This document shows, one piece after another, positions 22,991 to 35,520 of a stretch of 64,000 nucleotides of DNA (the first letter of the stretch is position 1; each line of letters begins with the position of its first letter). A program made the position numbers and the translations under genes. Below the pieces are notes generated by a model, which made no database searches, had not been told where the DNA came from, and saw only the letters and a program-made list of their open reading frames with translations. Source of the DNA: Bactrocera neohumeralis (taxonomy: Eukaryota > Arthropoda > Insecta > Diptera > Tephritidae); the NCBI RefSeq assembly GCF_024586455.1, contig NC_065921.1, positions 5,022,001 to 5,086,000 on the forward strand, read 5' to 3'.

Positions 22991-25015
22991 TTCAATAAAC
23001 TCAGACACAGTAAAAATCGAAGAACTCACTTTTAGAGCCTGACAAAGTGACGCGTATCTGAAATACTAATGAATATTTTCACGTAAAGCATAGATATTTA
23101 GCACAAATGTTACGAACAGTACTACCAACTTACAGAAGAAAATGTACAGATTCGAAAAACACGCGAAATATAAATTAAAAATTCACCTTTCAATTTGATC
23201 ACAGTAGTATATATCTATGTATACAGAGAGTAATAAAAGTGGAAATATGCTATCAAAGCTTTGCCTTTCTATTTCTATCAGCAGGTATAAATAAATGAAT
23301 CACTGAAATCGTTTACTCTAAAATAGGAACGTATGCACTAAAACTATTTTAGGTCTAGTTGCACTTTCAGAAATTTCTCTAAAACGTTCTTGGTCACAAA
23401 ACATCATTTGTTCTAAACCATCGTTATCTGATTAAAATACAACTCTTTTAACAATAAAAATTGCTTTTCCAGCTAATTTTTCCGCTTTGCCCACCGAATG
23501 CGCATCATTAATGAAACTATCACCGTTCGTTTATCAAACGAGTTCGTCGCTTAAGTCTTTCGTTATATACGTTTTATGCGCTGCTCAATACATTAATTAA
23601 ATTAAGTGGAAATCACTTCATTGCACTCGCTTTGATACTTGAAATCAGAATGAGGATAATGCACGTTGGCACTTATGTAATAGCGTTGAAATGCTTCTGG
23701 CTTCCGTGATGCAGCGGCGAAGTAGCATGCGGCCCGCACCGCCGCAGGAGCTGCCGCATATCAGGAGGCGCTTTTAATCACCAAAAAGGCGACTCTAAAA
23801 CAATAAAAACGCCATTTAATGTGGCGCGCTGGGGGAAATGTTCTGCTTTAAGAGCCACCAGCATGGGCATTTAGTACCAACACATTTGTGGCAATAAACT
23901 TTGAATGTAAATACATAAAATAAAATATATTTATGCAATGGCTTGTGTGTGTTTATGCGTAATTGCGCACATATAATACTAATGCTGGATGCATGTAGTT
24001 GAAGCGCTGCTTGTTTGCGTTCATGCACAGCACGACAGAATGTTCGTTCTCGGGCGCGTTCCTGCACCTTGACGTCAACTACCAGCTACCAACTACCAAA
24101 ACAGCTATTCGATCAAACGTCAAACGAAAGAAGCTGTAAAAGTTACGGCAGCAACAGTGCCGGCTCGTGATTTTGATGGATTTCTGCTGTGTCGTCGAGA
24201 TTTGTGGAACGCGGCAGGAAGCTTGTTAGGCGCCATTACCGTTGAACCTTAACTGCCACACCAACTGCAGTGGAACATCGTCCGCTTGCGTTTTGACCAT
24301 TTGGCATCATGCAAATTTACGCTACGCTGAATGAGGTGCAACGGCCACCGCATACCCACTGAGCCGTTGCGCGGCTGCTGTTGCACGCACCACTCGCTGG
24401 TCAGCCTACAAGCGACCGTGTGGCTTCTACACGCAACCAAATTGATTTCTCATAGTTAATTGCGCTTTTGTGTTATGACATACTCATCTTATTGCGCAAT
24501 AAAATGCTGCAACGAACAACAAACAGTCGCACAAAATTGGCAGAAAAAAAGTATGTGTTGCAAGTACTGTGTGTGAAGCATGCTGTGTCATCGTATTATA
24601 ACATTATCAAAACAAACTTTAACTTAAAAAAGCAAATGAATTTTGAATTTGAGAATCGATCGAAATGATTTACAAACGATTTTTGTTAAATTTGAGATGA
24701 TGTGTGATCAACTGAAAAAATGAACTTAAGTCGGTTATCTTTATAAAAGAAAATGTAAAGTAAACACGGGCAATAATGATAGGTCATTGATGGGTAATGA
24801 TAATGTGTAGGTCTTCTTTACGACAAAACTGTTCTGGCAGATTGAGGAAGAACACGGGCGCATCGGAAAGTTATTAAGAGAACCCAGCAAAGTGGTGTCT
24901 TTTAACCTTTGCTCCGAATTCCAGTCGTCAACGAACTTAAAAAAAAAGAAACTTGAGGAACGAGGAAAATTTTTGAATACCATTAACGATCTAATCCTAA
25001 ATAAATGTGATTACA
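22991..25015. other. Intergenic DNA, no gene recognised
   Basis: No gene recognised. Contains one copy of the short dispersed motif at 23538-23564 (listed separately). Cytosine/guanine-richer patches at 23690-23780 and 24060-24440 carry no recognisable frame. Confidence 0.4.
23538..23564 (+). repeat. Dispersed short motif, copy A
   Basis: ACGAGTTCGTCGCTTAAGTC followed by TTTCGTT. One of five copies of an unidentified motif in this window; flanks do not match the other copies. Confidence 0.75.
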
Positions 25016-25019
25016 AAGT

Positions 25020-25440
25020 GGACAGAGAAAAACGTGTTAGCCATAAATCCAAATAAAACTGAGCCATTCTACACGTTGTATCTGTAGACATTGCTGGCAA
25101 ATGGCCACGGCTCCTATTAGACTTAGGTAAGCGAAATATATGAGGGGCCCCGAGCAGAGACACACTGAAATTCCAACTGCTTCGATTGTATGCCTTCCAT
25201 CTTAGATCACTGCAACGCAGACCCATCTTCCTGACGGTTCCTTCTCAAGTCACACACCTGCAATGCATTTGTGGGCGGGACGAAACCTTTGGAAAAGAGT
25301 TGCAATGAGCTTTTTCACTGATGAAATGAAGTTAAGAGGGAGAGTAGGTGGTGAAGCCTTCTGTCTAGAACACTCCATAAACTCCAAATTCAGACTACCA
25401 GACCACTTCACCGAACTTAATCTAATCTAATGAAAATGTG
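25020..25440 (+). mobile_element. Non-LTR retrotransposon relic (RT to RNase H junction)
   Basis: Plus-strand fragments occur in the expected order: INPNKTE at about 25048, typical of the C-terminal part of jockey/R1-like reverse transcriptases, and from about 25320 a degraded RNase H start reading TDEMKLRGRVGGEAFCLEH then INSKFRLPDHF, matching the YTDGSKxxGRVGxGVYC... LSFRLPDHC pattern. The catalytic DGS is DEM here. Frameshifts throughout. Confidence 0.65.
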
Positions 25441-26615
25441 GCACTTGTTTAGATTTTTATAAAGATGCCATATTATTCGCTGCGATTTACTCAAGTTGAC
25501 TTCTCAGTTTGAGCTTAATAGATGCTCGATTCAATTCTGCCTGGGAAATATATTTTGACTAAGTGTTCAGTGGAGAAAAAAAATGTAAATGTTATCACTG
25601 AGAAGCTAATTCAGTCCACGAGCTTTCTGATATTTACTTTTCCAGACAGTCAAGGCAAAGGCATCATCGACTTTTTTCGGCAGATAAAATGATACGGCGA
25701 TATTACGAGGAGAATTCTTTCGATTCGAGTAATACAGCCTTATAAAATATTATTAAATTATAGAAATATAGAAGGAAACAAATCAAAGTTATTACTATTT
25801 CAAGCATATTTTTATTGAATCAATTATTTTATTCTACATCAACTGGCTTGATTTAGTTACTTTTCTACTGGAATGAAATTTATTTCTCAAAAAAATCCCA
25901 CTGTAATGTACAACACTACTTGCACCATGAAACAACGCAGCGGTGACCACTTGTTGGCGATAAAGTTCAGTGGCTGTCTATATACCACCCCTCCACCGCC
26001 ACATAAACATCAAGAGCACACTTTGCACGGAACGGTTTAGTTGTCTTTTCGACTTTTATTTAAATTGCGATTAAAATCAAAACCACAAAACAGCCGGCTT
26101 TAACGGTCCATCATTACGTTAAACACGCACTCAAATGTGCACATGAAGATATCTAACTCCATGGACTACTGTACACACATGCATAATTACCGCCGCCGTA
26201 CCATACGCTTTCATTCCCTCCACGCATTTTGATTTTAGCCTGAGCTTAAGTTAAGCTTCGTCTCGTGTCTAGTTGTTGGAAAGCCATTCTTCTTTTGCAT
26301 TGCTTCAATTGTTGTTGCTTAATTTCATTATTTCTACAAAAACAATTACTGGCAACTTCAAGTCTATGTAAGAGTGAACGGTGGCTGTGATGAGCTCCCT
26401 GGAAAGTAATGCTAGTCGTGAAAGATGGCGTTTGCTTTATATTAAAGTCAACTGCGCTCTCCTGTATTTTGACTTCCATTGAAGGTTTTGTTATATATAA
26501 ACATAATTGATATTTCTTACGTATATGGTATAATACTGCATGAAAATTATATGTCATGAGACTGCGGTGAGATAATTAAATTCAAAACCTCTTTTCTTCG
26601 AAACTGAACCTTTCG
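25441..26615. other. Intergenic DNA, no gene recognised
   Basis: No recognisable coding or RNA feature. Confidence 0.4.
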
Positions 26616-27145
26616 AAGTTATACTTATACTTATACTTATACTTATACTTATACTTATTTCATACTTATACCTTATACTTATGGATACATACTTATACTT
26701 ATACTTATACTGTATACTTATACTTATATTATACTTATACATGAACTTAATTATATTATACTTATACTTATACTTATACTTATACTTATACTTATACTAT
26801 ACTTATTGGACTTATACTTATATTATACTTATATACTTATACTTATACTTATACTTATACTTATACTTATACTTATACTTATACTTATACTTATACTTAT
26901 ACTTATACTTATACTTATACTTATACTTATACTTATACTTATACTTATACTTATACTTATACTTATACTTATACTTATACTTATACTTATACTTATACTT
27001 ATACTTATACTTATACTTATACTTATACTTATACTTAGACTTATACTTATACTTAGACTTAGACTTAGACTTAGACTTAGACTTAGACTTAGACTTAGAC
27101 TTAGACTTAGACTTAGACTTAGACTTAGACTTAGACTTAGACATT
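26616..27145. repeat. Hexanucleotide array, ACTTAT then ACTTAG
   Basis: From about 26616 the sequence is tandem ACTTAT with interruptions up to about 26835, then an almost perfect ACTTAT tract to about 27036, then ACTTAG to about 27140, with a few mixed units at the boundary. The array creates long open frames on both strands (Tyr-Leu, Ile-Leu, Leu-Asp, Ser-Lys repeats) that are artefacts of the period-6 sequence, not genes. Confidence 0.95.
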
Positions 27146-29600
27146 CTATGATCAACATAAATTTCATATCCGATGGATACATCTGGTTCCACTGTAACTA
27201 CACCGAATATATACCAAAGCATCTGAGGCTTTATTTTCTTCGATGCTACTACTGCCTCCACCGCTACGTCAGAGCTAAAGCTTGTGAATAATGTGAATGA
27301 TAAGCTCGAAACTGAGTAAACGTCGAAACGGAGGGTGTCCTTACAGTTATCAATATTTTTGTAACTGCCTGGCAGAGATCGTTTCTTTCGCGCGTTCTGA
27401 CAGCTGATTACTTAGCCTCCTTCCATGTTTTCAAATTTTTGATTTTCGACGGCACCTACGCACTTCTGGCTATTATAATAAATGTTGCGTAAAATCTTTC
27501 ATCGAAAATTACTACATTTTAAATATCCCTTAAAAGACCAAAGGCGAAACCGCAACACTGATGGAAAGATAATTTACATTAACTACAACTTGCTTAATAC
27601 GATTTACAGTCACACACATACATTCAAATAAAAACAAAAAACATGCTTCCGCTTCGGCGTTTACACTTCGAGGTCCATCAATTTAATGATTTCATCAAAT
27701 GCAACAGTGTCATTAAGAACTGACACCAAAGCAACAAAAATAAGAAGGAACAAGGCAACAACTTCAGTTTGCCGAGAAAAATACGCATACTTCCGCATTA
27801 GCGGAATACAAATAAATGTGGCCGTAACGCACCTGCAGCGCACACCCGGCAACGGGCAACCGTTGCATATTAGCGAAATCGACGCGCATTATCCTTCGAG
27901 CCTTAGAGTGTGGCGGCGCATGCGCAGGCGCAACGAAGATGCGCGTGCCCACTCACATTTATCTCATCTACCCGCCACCGCGCTCACATTGGCATTCGCT
28001 GCGCCAACACAACGCGCCGACAAGTGCCAATCACTCAAGCGCTGCGCTGCCGAGTACATATGTACGTGTGTGTATGTGGCAGTGCCACTGCTTTGGCTGT
28101 GCGGTAATTACCAGCGTTTTTGTGTCTTTGATGTAATTTCCGCTAAGACGAATTTCGCCGTGTCCTTTGGATAGTGAATTTCTTTGCTTTCTGCTCGCCG
28201 CTGTGGCACGTGCAATTCTGAGTTGTAATTTGGTGGAGTGCGCGTATCCTGATTCTAGGCAGCAGGATGCGCCGTACTGCCATCACTTTGGTAGGGGACA
28301 GCGAGCAGCAGTTTTGGCGCGTTGCACCTTTCAAATCGCATTTATTTTCCTCGGCTCTGCGCCTGTCGACTCCACTACTTTGCTACTCAGCTCGCATTGC
28401 GCACTCACCTGTGCGCTGTTGCAACAACCACACAGCGACGCATAATGGAATTATAATTATAGTGTGCATGACATGTTGCAGCAACATGAAAACGGCAAAG
28501 CGCCTTCGTTGCTAATAAATTGACGAATGTGTGGACAGCGTGCAGGCGGCTGGTGGCTGGCCGGCTAATGCGCGTCGCTTCTGACATTAAATTGTCAAAT
28601 TATTTGCGCACGTTGTCGCGCCCCCAATGATAAGCCGAAATTGAAAGCAGGACAATGCATGTTTGTTGTTGCAACAGAGGCAAAAAGTTTGCTGCAAGCG
28701 TAAGAGCACAGTTTGCGCATGCGCAACACAGCACTCGCTAAATGGAGCGTTGGCATTCTCTAATTTATATTTTTGGGTGTCCTGATGCATTGTTGCTGCA
28801 TGTCCTTTCCGTTATTTATTTGTTTGTCGTGCTTTGTGTTGTAACTTGTCGTGGCAACGTTATCGCCGTGGGTTATTTAATTAAAATCATAAAAGTTGAT
28901 TGCCGTTAATTGTTGGGCACACGCGCTATCTCGCCGACTTGTTGCCCCCCAGCGATGAAAGGCTTTCACTTTTCGCACACCCGACAGGAGAGCGAGCACG
29001 CACTGAGCCCGCTCGCTTTTAACACCTCATAATTTTGCTGAATTTACTCGTAATGGTGATTTCGTGCTGCTGCCGACAGCTGTGTGAACAGCAGAGCTGC
29101 GGACATTTTACAATTTGCCATCTTTGTATTGACCAAAGGGCAATTGTCAATTCGTGCTACTGCTGCTGCACCTGTTGGTTTTGCCGCGCTCTTGATTTGA
29201 GTTTTGACTTTAATAAGGAAAACTTAATTTGATGGTTTATGCGATGTGTGTATATTAATGAAATCAATACATAAGATATAAAGGTGTTTAAAGTGACGAA
29301 AGAGTATCATTGAAATGTTATGAAGATTAAGTAATTGATATTATAAGGTTTATTTAAAAATTGCATCAAAATGGTGAATTTTATAGTTCTTATTAAAAAA
29401 AATCTGACAACTCCAAAATATATGCTCTTGTGATATTAATCTGAGGAACTTTTATGCTATATTAGAATTATGAAACATTTAGATCTCTGATTAAACGCTT
29501 TCCAGATTTCAAACCTGAACATTGGCTCTTATTATGTTCTGCGTTTAACAATAGAATACATAGCCAAGCAAAATAGAATTATTTGTTAAAAAAATTCTGA
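27146..29600. other. Intergenic DNA, GC-richer in the middle
   Basis: A stretch with GC-richer sequence between about 27800 and 29000. The longest open frame (27686-28174, plus, 162 codons) shows no recognisable domain and overlaps equally long shadow frames, so it is not called a gene. Confidence 0.4.
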
Positions 29601-29604
29601 GTAT

Positions 29605-29870
29605 TTTGTAGAACACCCCGTCCTCCTTAGGTAAAACACAACTTTCCAAAAAACGCTGTCCTTTCCAACGACGCACCGTTACATTTTCGTCGAGTCCAAA
29701 CAAATTAAATGTGGATTCGTCGGAAGAAATAAGATTTTCCCAGCTTGATGCAATCCAAGTTTTGTGTGATTCTGTTCACTCTAGCCGCTGTTTCTTCATT
29801 CAGGTAATGAAAAGTGGTTTTATGGCTTGACATCACGCTCGTAATCCAAGATTATTCAGGACATTATGCA
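29605..29870 (-). mobile_element. Decayed Tc1-like transposase relic
   Basis: The minus strand reads SHKTWIASSWENLISSDEST then FNLFGLDENVTVRRWKGQRF, matching the Tc1-family block around the first catalytic aspartate (W..VxFSDESxFxLFxxDG...VWRRxGE). The flanking sequence degenerates on both sides. It is a different family from the mariner and IS630-like relics. Confidence 0.7.
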
Positions 29871-30299
29871 CTGATATGTTCATAACGAGGTTTAACGTTT
29901 GGATAATTTATTTTTATATGAAGCTTTGATTTCTACTTTCTTCTCTATTGACAACACAATGTTCAACTTTGCTTATTTTTACAACTGACTCAGAAAAAGC
30001 CACCGCAAGTACTGAAATATATACATAAAAAAAATAACAGTAAGCTAATGAAGTCAAACAAACAAGACAAATATTATATTTTGAGCGAATATTAACCTTT
30101 AAAAAAAAATGTCGTATCAATCTGCAAAACTGGGTCACTGAAAGCTGCAAAAACGGGAAGACCTTTTTATAATTTGAAGGCAACCAAAAAATTAATTTCA
30201 ATTGCAATACTAACTTCTTTTAGAGAATCTTCTAGCCTGAAATCATGAAAACCAAGAAAAGGATCTTTATTGTACAGTATGCCCATGAATTTAAAAACG
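29871..30299. other. Intergenic DNA, no gene recognised
   Basis: AT-rich, no recognisable feature. Confidence 0.4.
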
Positions 30300-31245
30300 A
30301 ACTTGTTTCAGTTTGTCATACATTCCATGAACCGATGAGAGAAAGATTGCTCAATTTGACTCTGGTAAGGAAATACAAGATGCTAGACGATCCTTAATCA
30401 GTAATTCAATACCTTCTTTGTCTAGCGAAAATATTATAAGAACTTCTACTGACGGTGTGAAAATGGATGAAATCGGATGATAATCCCGCTCACTCCTCAT
30501 ATTACGGTATGGTTCAAAACTACTAAAAGTGCGATACATCAATAACTAAATAATGAGAGGGCTTCAAAAGAATCGGGTCAAAATTGGACGATGGACATGG
30601 CACCGCCAACTTTTAGATGAAATCACATATCTCGAGCTCCTCCTTACCATCTGAAAATGGACGAAATTAGACTACCCCCACGCCTAATTTCCGTATAACA
30701 CAACTTTAAATTCCGTTTGAAACTATCACTTTCCAGTATATAATTCAAGAATCAATTAATACACCGGATAAAACTTTGCACGAATAGTGCCTTTTAGGTT
30801 GTGGCATCTTATGACTAAAAATTGCGTAGATAAAACCAAAACTGTTCAAGCCCCTAGGTACCAAATAAGTGAACCCGAGTACCGAGTACCGACAGAAAAT
30901 ATCGGTCAATGTGTGAGACATAGAATTGAAGTTCACAGGAAATTCTTTCCTGATAAAAATGTGTCCTTGTATCAAAAATCAGTTACCTAATTTAAAGATT
31001 TTCCAACTTCCGAGTGACTTTATGCCGCATATATGTAACTAAAGCTAAAACTCAGAGAGCGTGTTTTTCTTATAACGGTGCATATTTGTGCTTAAAATGA
31101 ATAAAATCGGGGGGAAAACTCGTTCAAGACCCCATATGTATGTCTAACAAGCCTTATGTACCTTATGATATTTATCTGCCTTTAATCCTTGCAAGTTTCC
31201 AGAGTATGAAATGTACGAGTACAACCAAACTTAGCCCTTCCTTAC
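30300..31245 (-). mobile_element. Diverged second copy of the DINE-like element
   Basis: Read on the minus strand from 31245, GTAAGGAAGGGCTAAGT (17 bp) is identical to 20019-20035 of the element at 20017-21073, and the next 35 bp continue with partial identity (CATTTCATACTCT against CATTTTATACTCT). Both then contain the same kind of gene-free sequence with GATTTCA-CCATTTTCA stretches. The far end is not defined; 30300 is approximate. The two copies are in opposite orientation about 10 kb apart. Confidence 0.55.
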
Positions 31246-31626
31246 GTGTTTCTAATCGGTTGTTTCAGACACAAAAGCTTTAAAAACCGACGAAAAACAA
31301 GTCAAAGGTGCATATGAAAACCAATTGTGACATAGTATTTTAACAACAAAAGTTTTATTTGTGGATTTCAATGTTCAATTTGATTGTAAATATGTATGTA
31401 TTATTTGGTAAATTCATTTACCTTATCGTAATAACGAAGTTGCCACATTATTAGCCGACTTAAATCTAGCAATTTCACAGCACTCATAAAAATTTGCCAC
31501 TGTATCAAGCGCCCAATGCTATGCAAAGAAATTTCGTCTGACTGAAGATAATCCATAAAATATCGTAAAATATACGGTATTTGGTAAAATTTAGCCTATG
31601 CACAAACCAAGCGGCGTCAATTTGCA
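31246..31626. other. Intergenic DNA, no gene recognised
   Basis: No recognisable feature. Confidence 0.4.
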
Positions 31627-31664
31627 GCAGAGAACGTATGTCGTATACGATATACGTTCTCTGC
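31627..31664. repeat. 38-bp near-perfect palindrome
   Basis: GCAGAGAACGTAT (31627-31639) is exactly inverted at 31652-31664, and the 12 bp between them contain the perfect palindrome TCGTATACGA. The whole 38 bp is self-complementary except one G/T pair. There is no loop, so cruciform or dimer-binding explanations fit better than a stem-loop RNA. Confidence 0.85.
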
Positions 31665-32439
31665 AACCAAATTTACGTTCTTGAAATAATGTAAGAGTGA
31701 TCTATTACAATTTACAGATAAAATGTCTTTTTGACTTCTTTGTTTGAGTGGAAATGTTGAAATTTATTTTATTTAATACTGTTTTTGAAGTCAAATTCGA
31801 GCTCATAAAAAAGATTTATAGATATTTACTGTGTGGTGTCAGCGATGGAGGTGCGTTAACCTTACGAAAAGAGGGACCAGTTGCCTAGTGTGACATCGCC
31901 AAAGTTTTATTAGATTTAAGCAATACTCCCTGAAATTTAATAAGATTTGTAAGTAGAACCATACGACTTAAGTGAAATAATTTTTAGACTAAGCTAAAGA
32001 ATGTTTTATTAATTAAGTGGTAGAGTTCTCCTTGCTCCTGTTCTCCTTTAAGTGTAAATCATATGACGGAGATACATAGGTGTTATTGGGAAAATATGTA
32101 GGATATATCGGAGGTAAGATAGAGTTAATAAAATAATAAAACATTTCTATCATTTCTCGAGGCTTATACCATCTGATCAAATTTGGCCGGCACTAAAAAA
32201 ATTAAAAGTGTGTAAAGACGTATTTTAATACAAATATTTATTCTCGCCTTGAAAGTAAGCTCCTGTAGCAATCCAATATACCAACGCTTAATCAAATTTT
32301 TCGTACACTTTTTAAAAAGTAATGCAGGTTTTAAAATGTGCCACCACATGTAGTAAAGTGTTGAGAACTCAAAAAAAAAACATTGACAGTAAAAGACAAT
32401 TAGGTAAAAAATAAAGCGTTACACGATAGAACGACGTAT
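31665..32439. other. Intergenic DNA, no gene recognised
   Basis: No recognisable feature. Confidence 0.4.
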
Positions 32440-33030
32440 CTTAATTTCTGAACACGGTTTCAGAAATAATAAAAGCTTGGCGACCGAATTTTTAGAGCAA
32501 AATCATCGTAAGCGATGAAGCACATTTTCACCTTGTTCTTGTGGGTTTGTTAATGCCAAAATTGCGCTTTAGGTGCTCTAAGAACTCGCATGCGATTTTC
32601 GAAAAACAAATGCATCCTCAATATGTCACTGTTTGGTGTGGATTTTAGGCTTCGGACATAATTGGACCCCACATTTTTTTAAAAATGAGCCTGGTCAAGC
32701 AGTGACTGTTACTGTTTTTTCATGCCGAAATTGAATGATATTGATGTGGCCAATGTGTGATTTCAACAAGACGGTGCCCATTGACGGTGATTGGCCCATT
32801 AGATCGTGTGTTTAACACCATTCGATTTATTTTTATGGGTCTATTGCTACCAGCCCTCTACCACACGTTCTTTAAAGGAGGAGATTCAACGTTGCATCAA
32901 TGAAATTCAGCCACATTTATGCTGAATAGTCATTGGAAATTTTGTCATATGTGTAGGGAAAGCCATGGAGGCCATTAGCCCATAAATAACTTTACTATGT
33001 ACTTTATGATTCAATAAAAAAATTACAATC
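32440..33030 (+). mobile_element. Decayed IS630-like transposase relic
   Basis: The plus strand gives, in order, IIVSDEAHFHLV (about 32500), MHPQYVTVWCGF (about 32610-32645), DIIGPHIF (about 32655-32680), a damaged FQQDGA segment (about 32763) and the C-terminal SHGGH (about 32962) typical of the insect IS630-like transposases. Stops and frameshifts separate the parts. This is the most complete of the three relics of this family in the window. Confidence 0.8.
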
Positions 33031-34270
33031 GGAAGACTAAAAACTGTGTTTTCTATTTAAATCCAATCTTCTGTTAAGTCTCAACTGGAATGACTTTCCC
33101 TGTCTTCAGGAAAGTTTGGTATTTTCGGTTTAGGGAAAAATTATGAATTGTAACCCGTTGCTACAGAGTATAATAATAATAATAATAATCGATTCCGAGT
33201 CCGGGTCAAATTTGATCATATGCTACTTTTCCAAAATACAAAATTTTCAATAAATTTTATCATATACACGACCTTCTCTCTTGTCACCTCGTAAGTAAAA
33301 ACAACACTTTTTTATTTTTTTTTTAAATATATTTATTTTAATTTTTTACTTAAAATGAAAAACTAAAAGTATTCAGCTAAGTAGTACTTACAACTTATTC
33401 ATAATTTTTCCATATACAATAAATACATACAAATTATTTAACACAAGCGCGATTATAATTACCGTTAATAATTATGTTTATGCAATTTTCAATTATTAAC
33501 TTTTATACGTTTACAAAAACAATTAACTATTTCTCTAACAGCGTGTATTTCATACGGAATAAACTACAAATATTACATGATTACATAATTGTATGCATAC
33601 AAATAGTCGATAAATATAAAGCAGCGTATATGTATGTATGTATTTAGTATATTTAGTGGTTTGTTTGTTGCCTTAGTTGATGGGTTCCCAGCTAAACATA
33701 AATTAAATAAACAGTATTACTAAGTTGCTAAACTGGCTTTCATTCAAAACGTCGCGTAATAAAACATAAATAATCGTATAAGTATGTATGCATGTCAGTG
33801 CGTTAGTGTATGTACATAAATGTATGTAAGTTTATTTGAAACTGTTGTTTTCGACGCAGAAGTGTAGCATTCTTGGCTTAACTTGCATTTGCATTCAAGC
33901 AGCAGTGTGCTCTACAAATTGAGGACAACTCCAAATATTTTGAAGAAATATCAGCAGAGTGTCATGCTCGTAAGTAACGCACACACACGCAATTTATACA
34001 AATACAAGCAAGCTTACAGAGATTTGAACCAAAGTTGCGGTATTCACGTTAAAATTTATTTCTATTTTTCGCGTTTTTTTTATGTGTGTGTTGGTGTGTT
34101 TAAGTGCAATTCAGCTGAGACGTAGAGTTGTCTCAGCTTTCTCTATTCGACAATGTGAGTGAATGGCACTTTTTTAGTTCTTTACATTACTTTTCTATAA
34201 TGCAGTATTAATAAGTTTGTATGTGTGTGTTAGATTATATATTAATAACTGCCACTTGGTGCGCCTTGAG
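33031..34270. other. AT-rich non-coding DNA
   Basis: Very AT-rich with ATGTATGT tracts and a short AAT run near 33170-33189. Several inverted AATAAA sites for minus-strand transcripts lie near 33311-33336 and 33831, so the Egfr transcript could extend this far; this cannot be decided from sequence. Confidence 0.35.
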
Positions 34271-34279
34271 CAATGAGTG

Positions 34280-34925
34280 AGAGAAGAGATGTATTTTAAA
34301 TAAAAACAATTAATTTAAATTAAAAAAAATTAAAATAATTAAATTAAATTATTATTTTTAATTTAAATACAAAAAATAAAATTAATTTAATTTTATAAAT
34401 TTTTTTAATTAAATTAAAATTTTTAAATAAAAAATTTTTTAAATTAAAAAAAATTTTGTTAAAAGAAAACATTGAATAAAATTAAAAAAAATTAATTAAT
34501 TAAAATTATTCAAAAAAATTAGTTAAAAAATTATATCCATTAATTTAATTTAATTGTTTTATTTTTTTAAATTTAAATTAATTTTAATTAAAGAAATTTT
34601 AATTTAACAAAAAAAAAATATTTTATTTAAAAGAATTTTAATACAAACAATTTAAAATTTAAACTTCGGATTTCGTTTTTTTTTTAAGTCACATAATTTA
34701 AAAAAAATGTATTTTTAAAAATTAAAATATTAAAAAAGTAATTTAAATTAAAAGAAATTTAAAAAAAAAAGTTTATTTACTTAAAAAAAATTTAAAAAAA
34801 AATTAATTTAATTAAAAAAATGTATTTAATTTAAAAAAATTAAGAAAAATATTGATTAATTTTTTTTTAATTTTACAAAAATGAATTTCGTAATTTTTCT
34901 GTTCAAGGTTTAATTTTTAAATTTT
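34280..34925. repeat. A/T-only low-complexity tract
   Basis: About 640 bp made almost wholly of A and T arranged as variants of TTAAATTAAAA, on either strand, with very few G or C. It is much more extreme than the surrounding AT-rich DNA. Confidence 0.9.
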
Positions 34926-35520
34926 TTTCGATGTCGAATTTGCGCAAAATATTATTTTTTTTAATTTTAGTGTTTTTAGCAAAATTTCAGCCAAAGCTGC
35001 ATAAAATTACTTTTTATTTTCTTAACTCTTCACAATTGTTGTTACTGTTTTCAGCACTAAATTCAAATATAAACCGTCATCTCACTCATAGTCAACACCA
35101 AAGACTTGGCAGTTGTGCAGTTAGTATAGAAATTCTAACAAACAAAAATTGTTAGAATAATATATGCTTCATGATCTTTGTTTGACAAATGCGCTACGCA
35201 AGCATTATTATACATGCACAATCTCAAAATGATAATTAACAATAAGAAATAATTAAAATTTACAATTAATTTTTCGACTCGTGTGTCAAAAGGCCGCACA
35301 AAAATATATTTATAAAACACCGGTTTGTCAAATTTTTGGTGAATGCCAATAATAAATTGTTTAAAATATTTAATTTTAACCGTTACGCGAAATTTGCATC
35401 ATTATTGTAAACATTTTGTAACGATTTCCTTAATAAATATATATTAGTAATTGTTGTTGTTGCCATTTTGTTAAGTTTTTGTTCATTTTGTTCATTATTT
35501 TACATTTGTGTTGTTTTTCT

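Noticed and set aside
26681..27291. Long open frames on both strands across the hexanucleotide array
   Set aside because: They arise from the period-6 repeat and encode only dipeptide repeats.
27686..28174. 162-codon plus-strand open frame
   Set aside because: No domain, no similarity to known proteins that I recognise, and overlapping frames of similar length on other frames; typical of GC-richer non-coding DNA.
31627..31664. Palindrome as a microRNA precursor
   Set aside because: Total length is 38 bp with no loop; too short and too symmetrical for a precursor.
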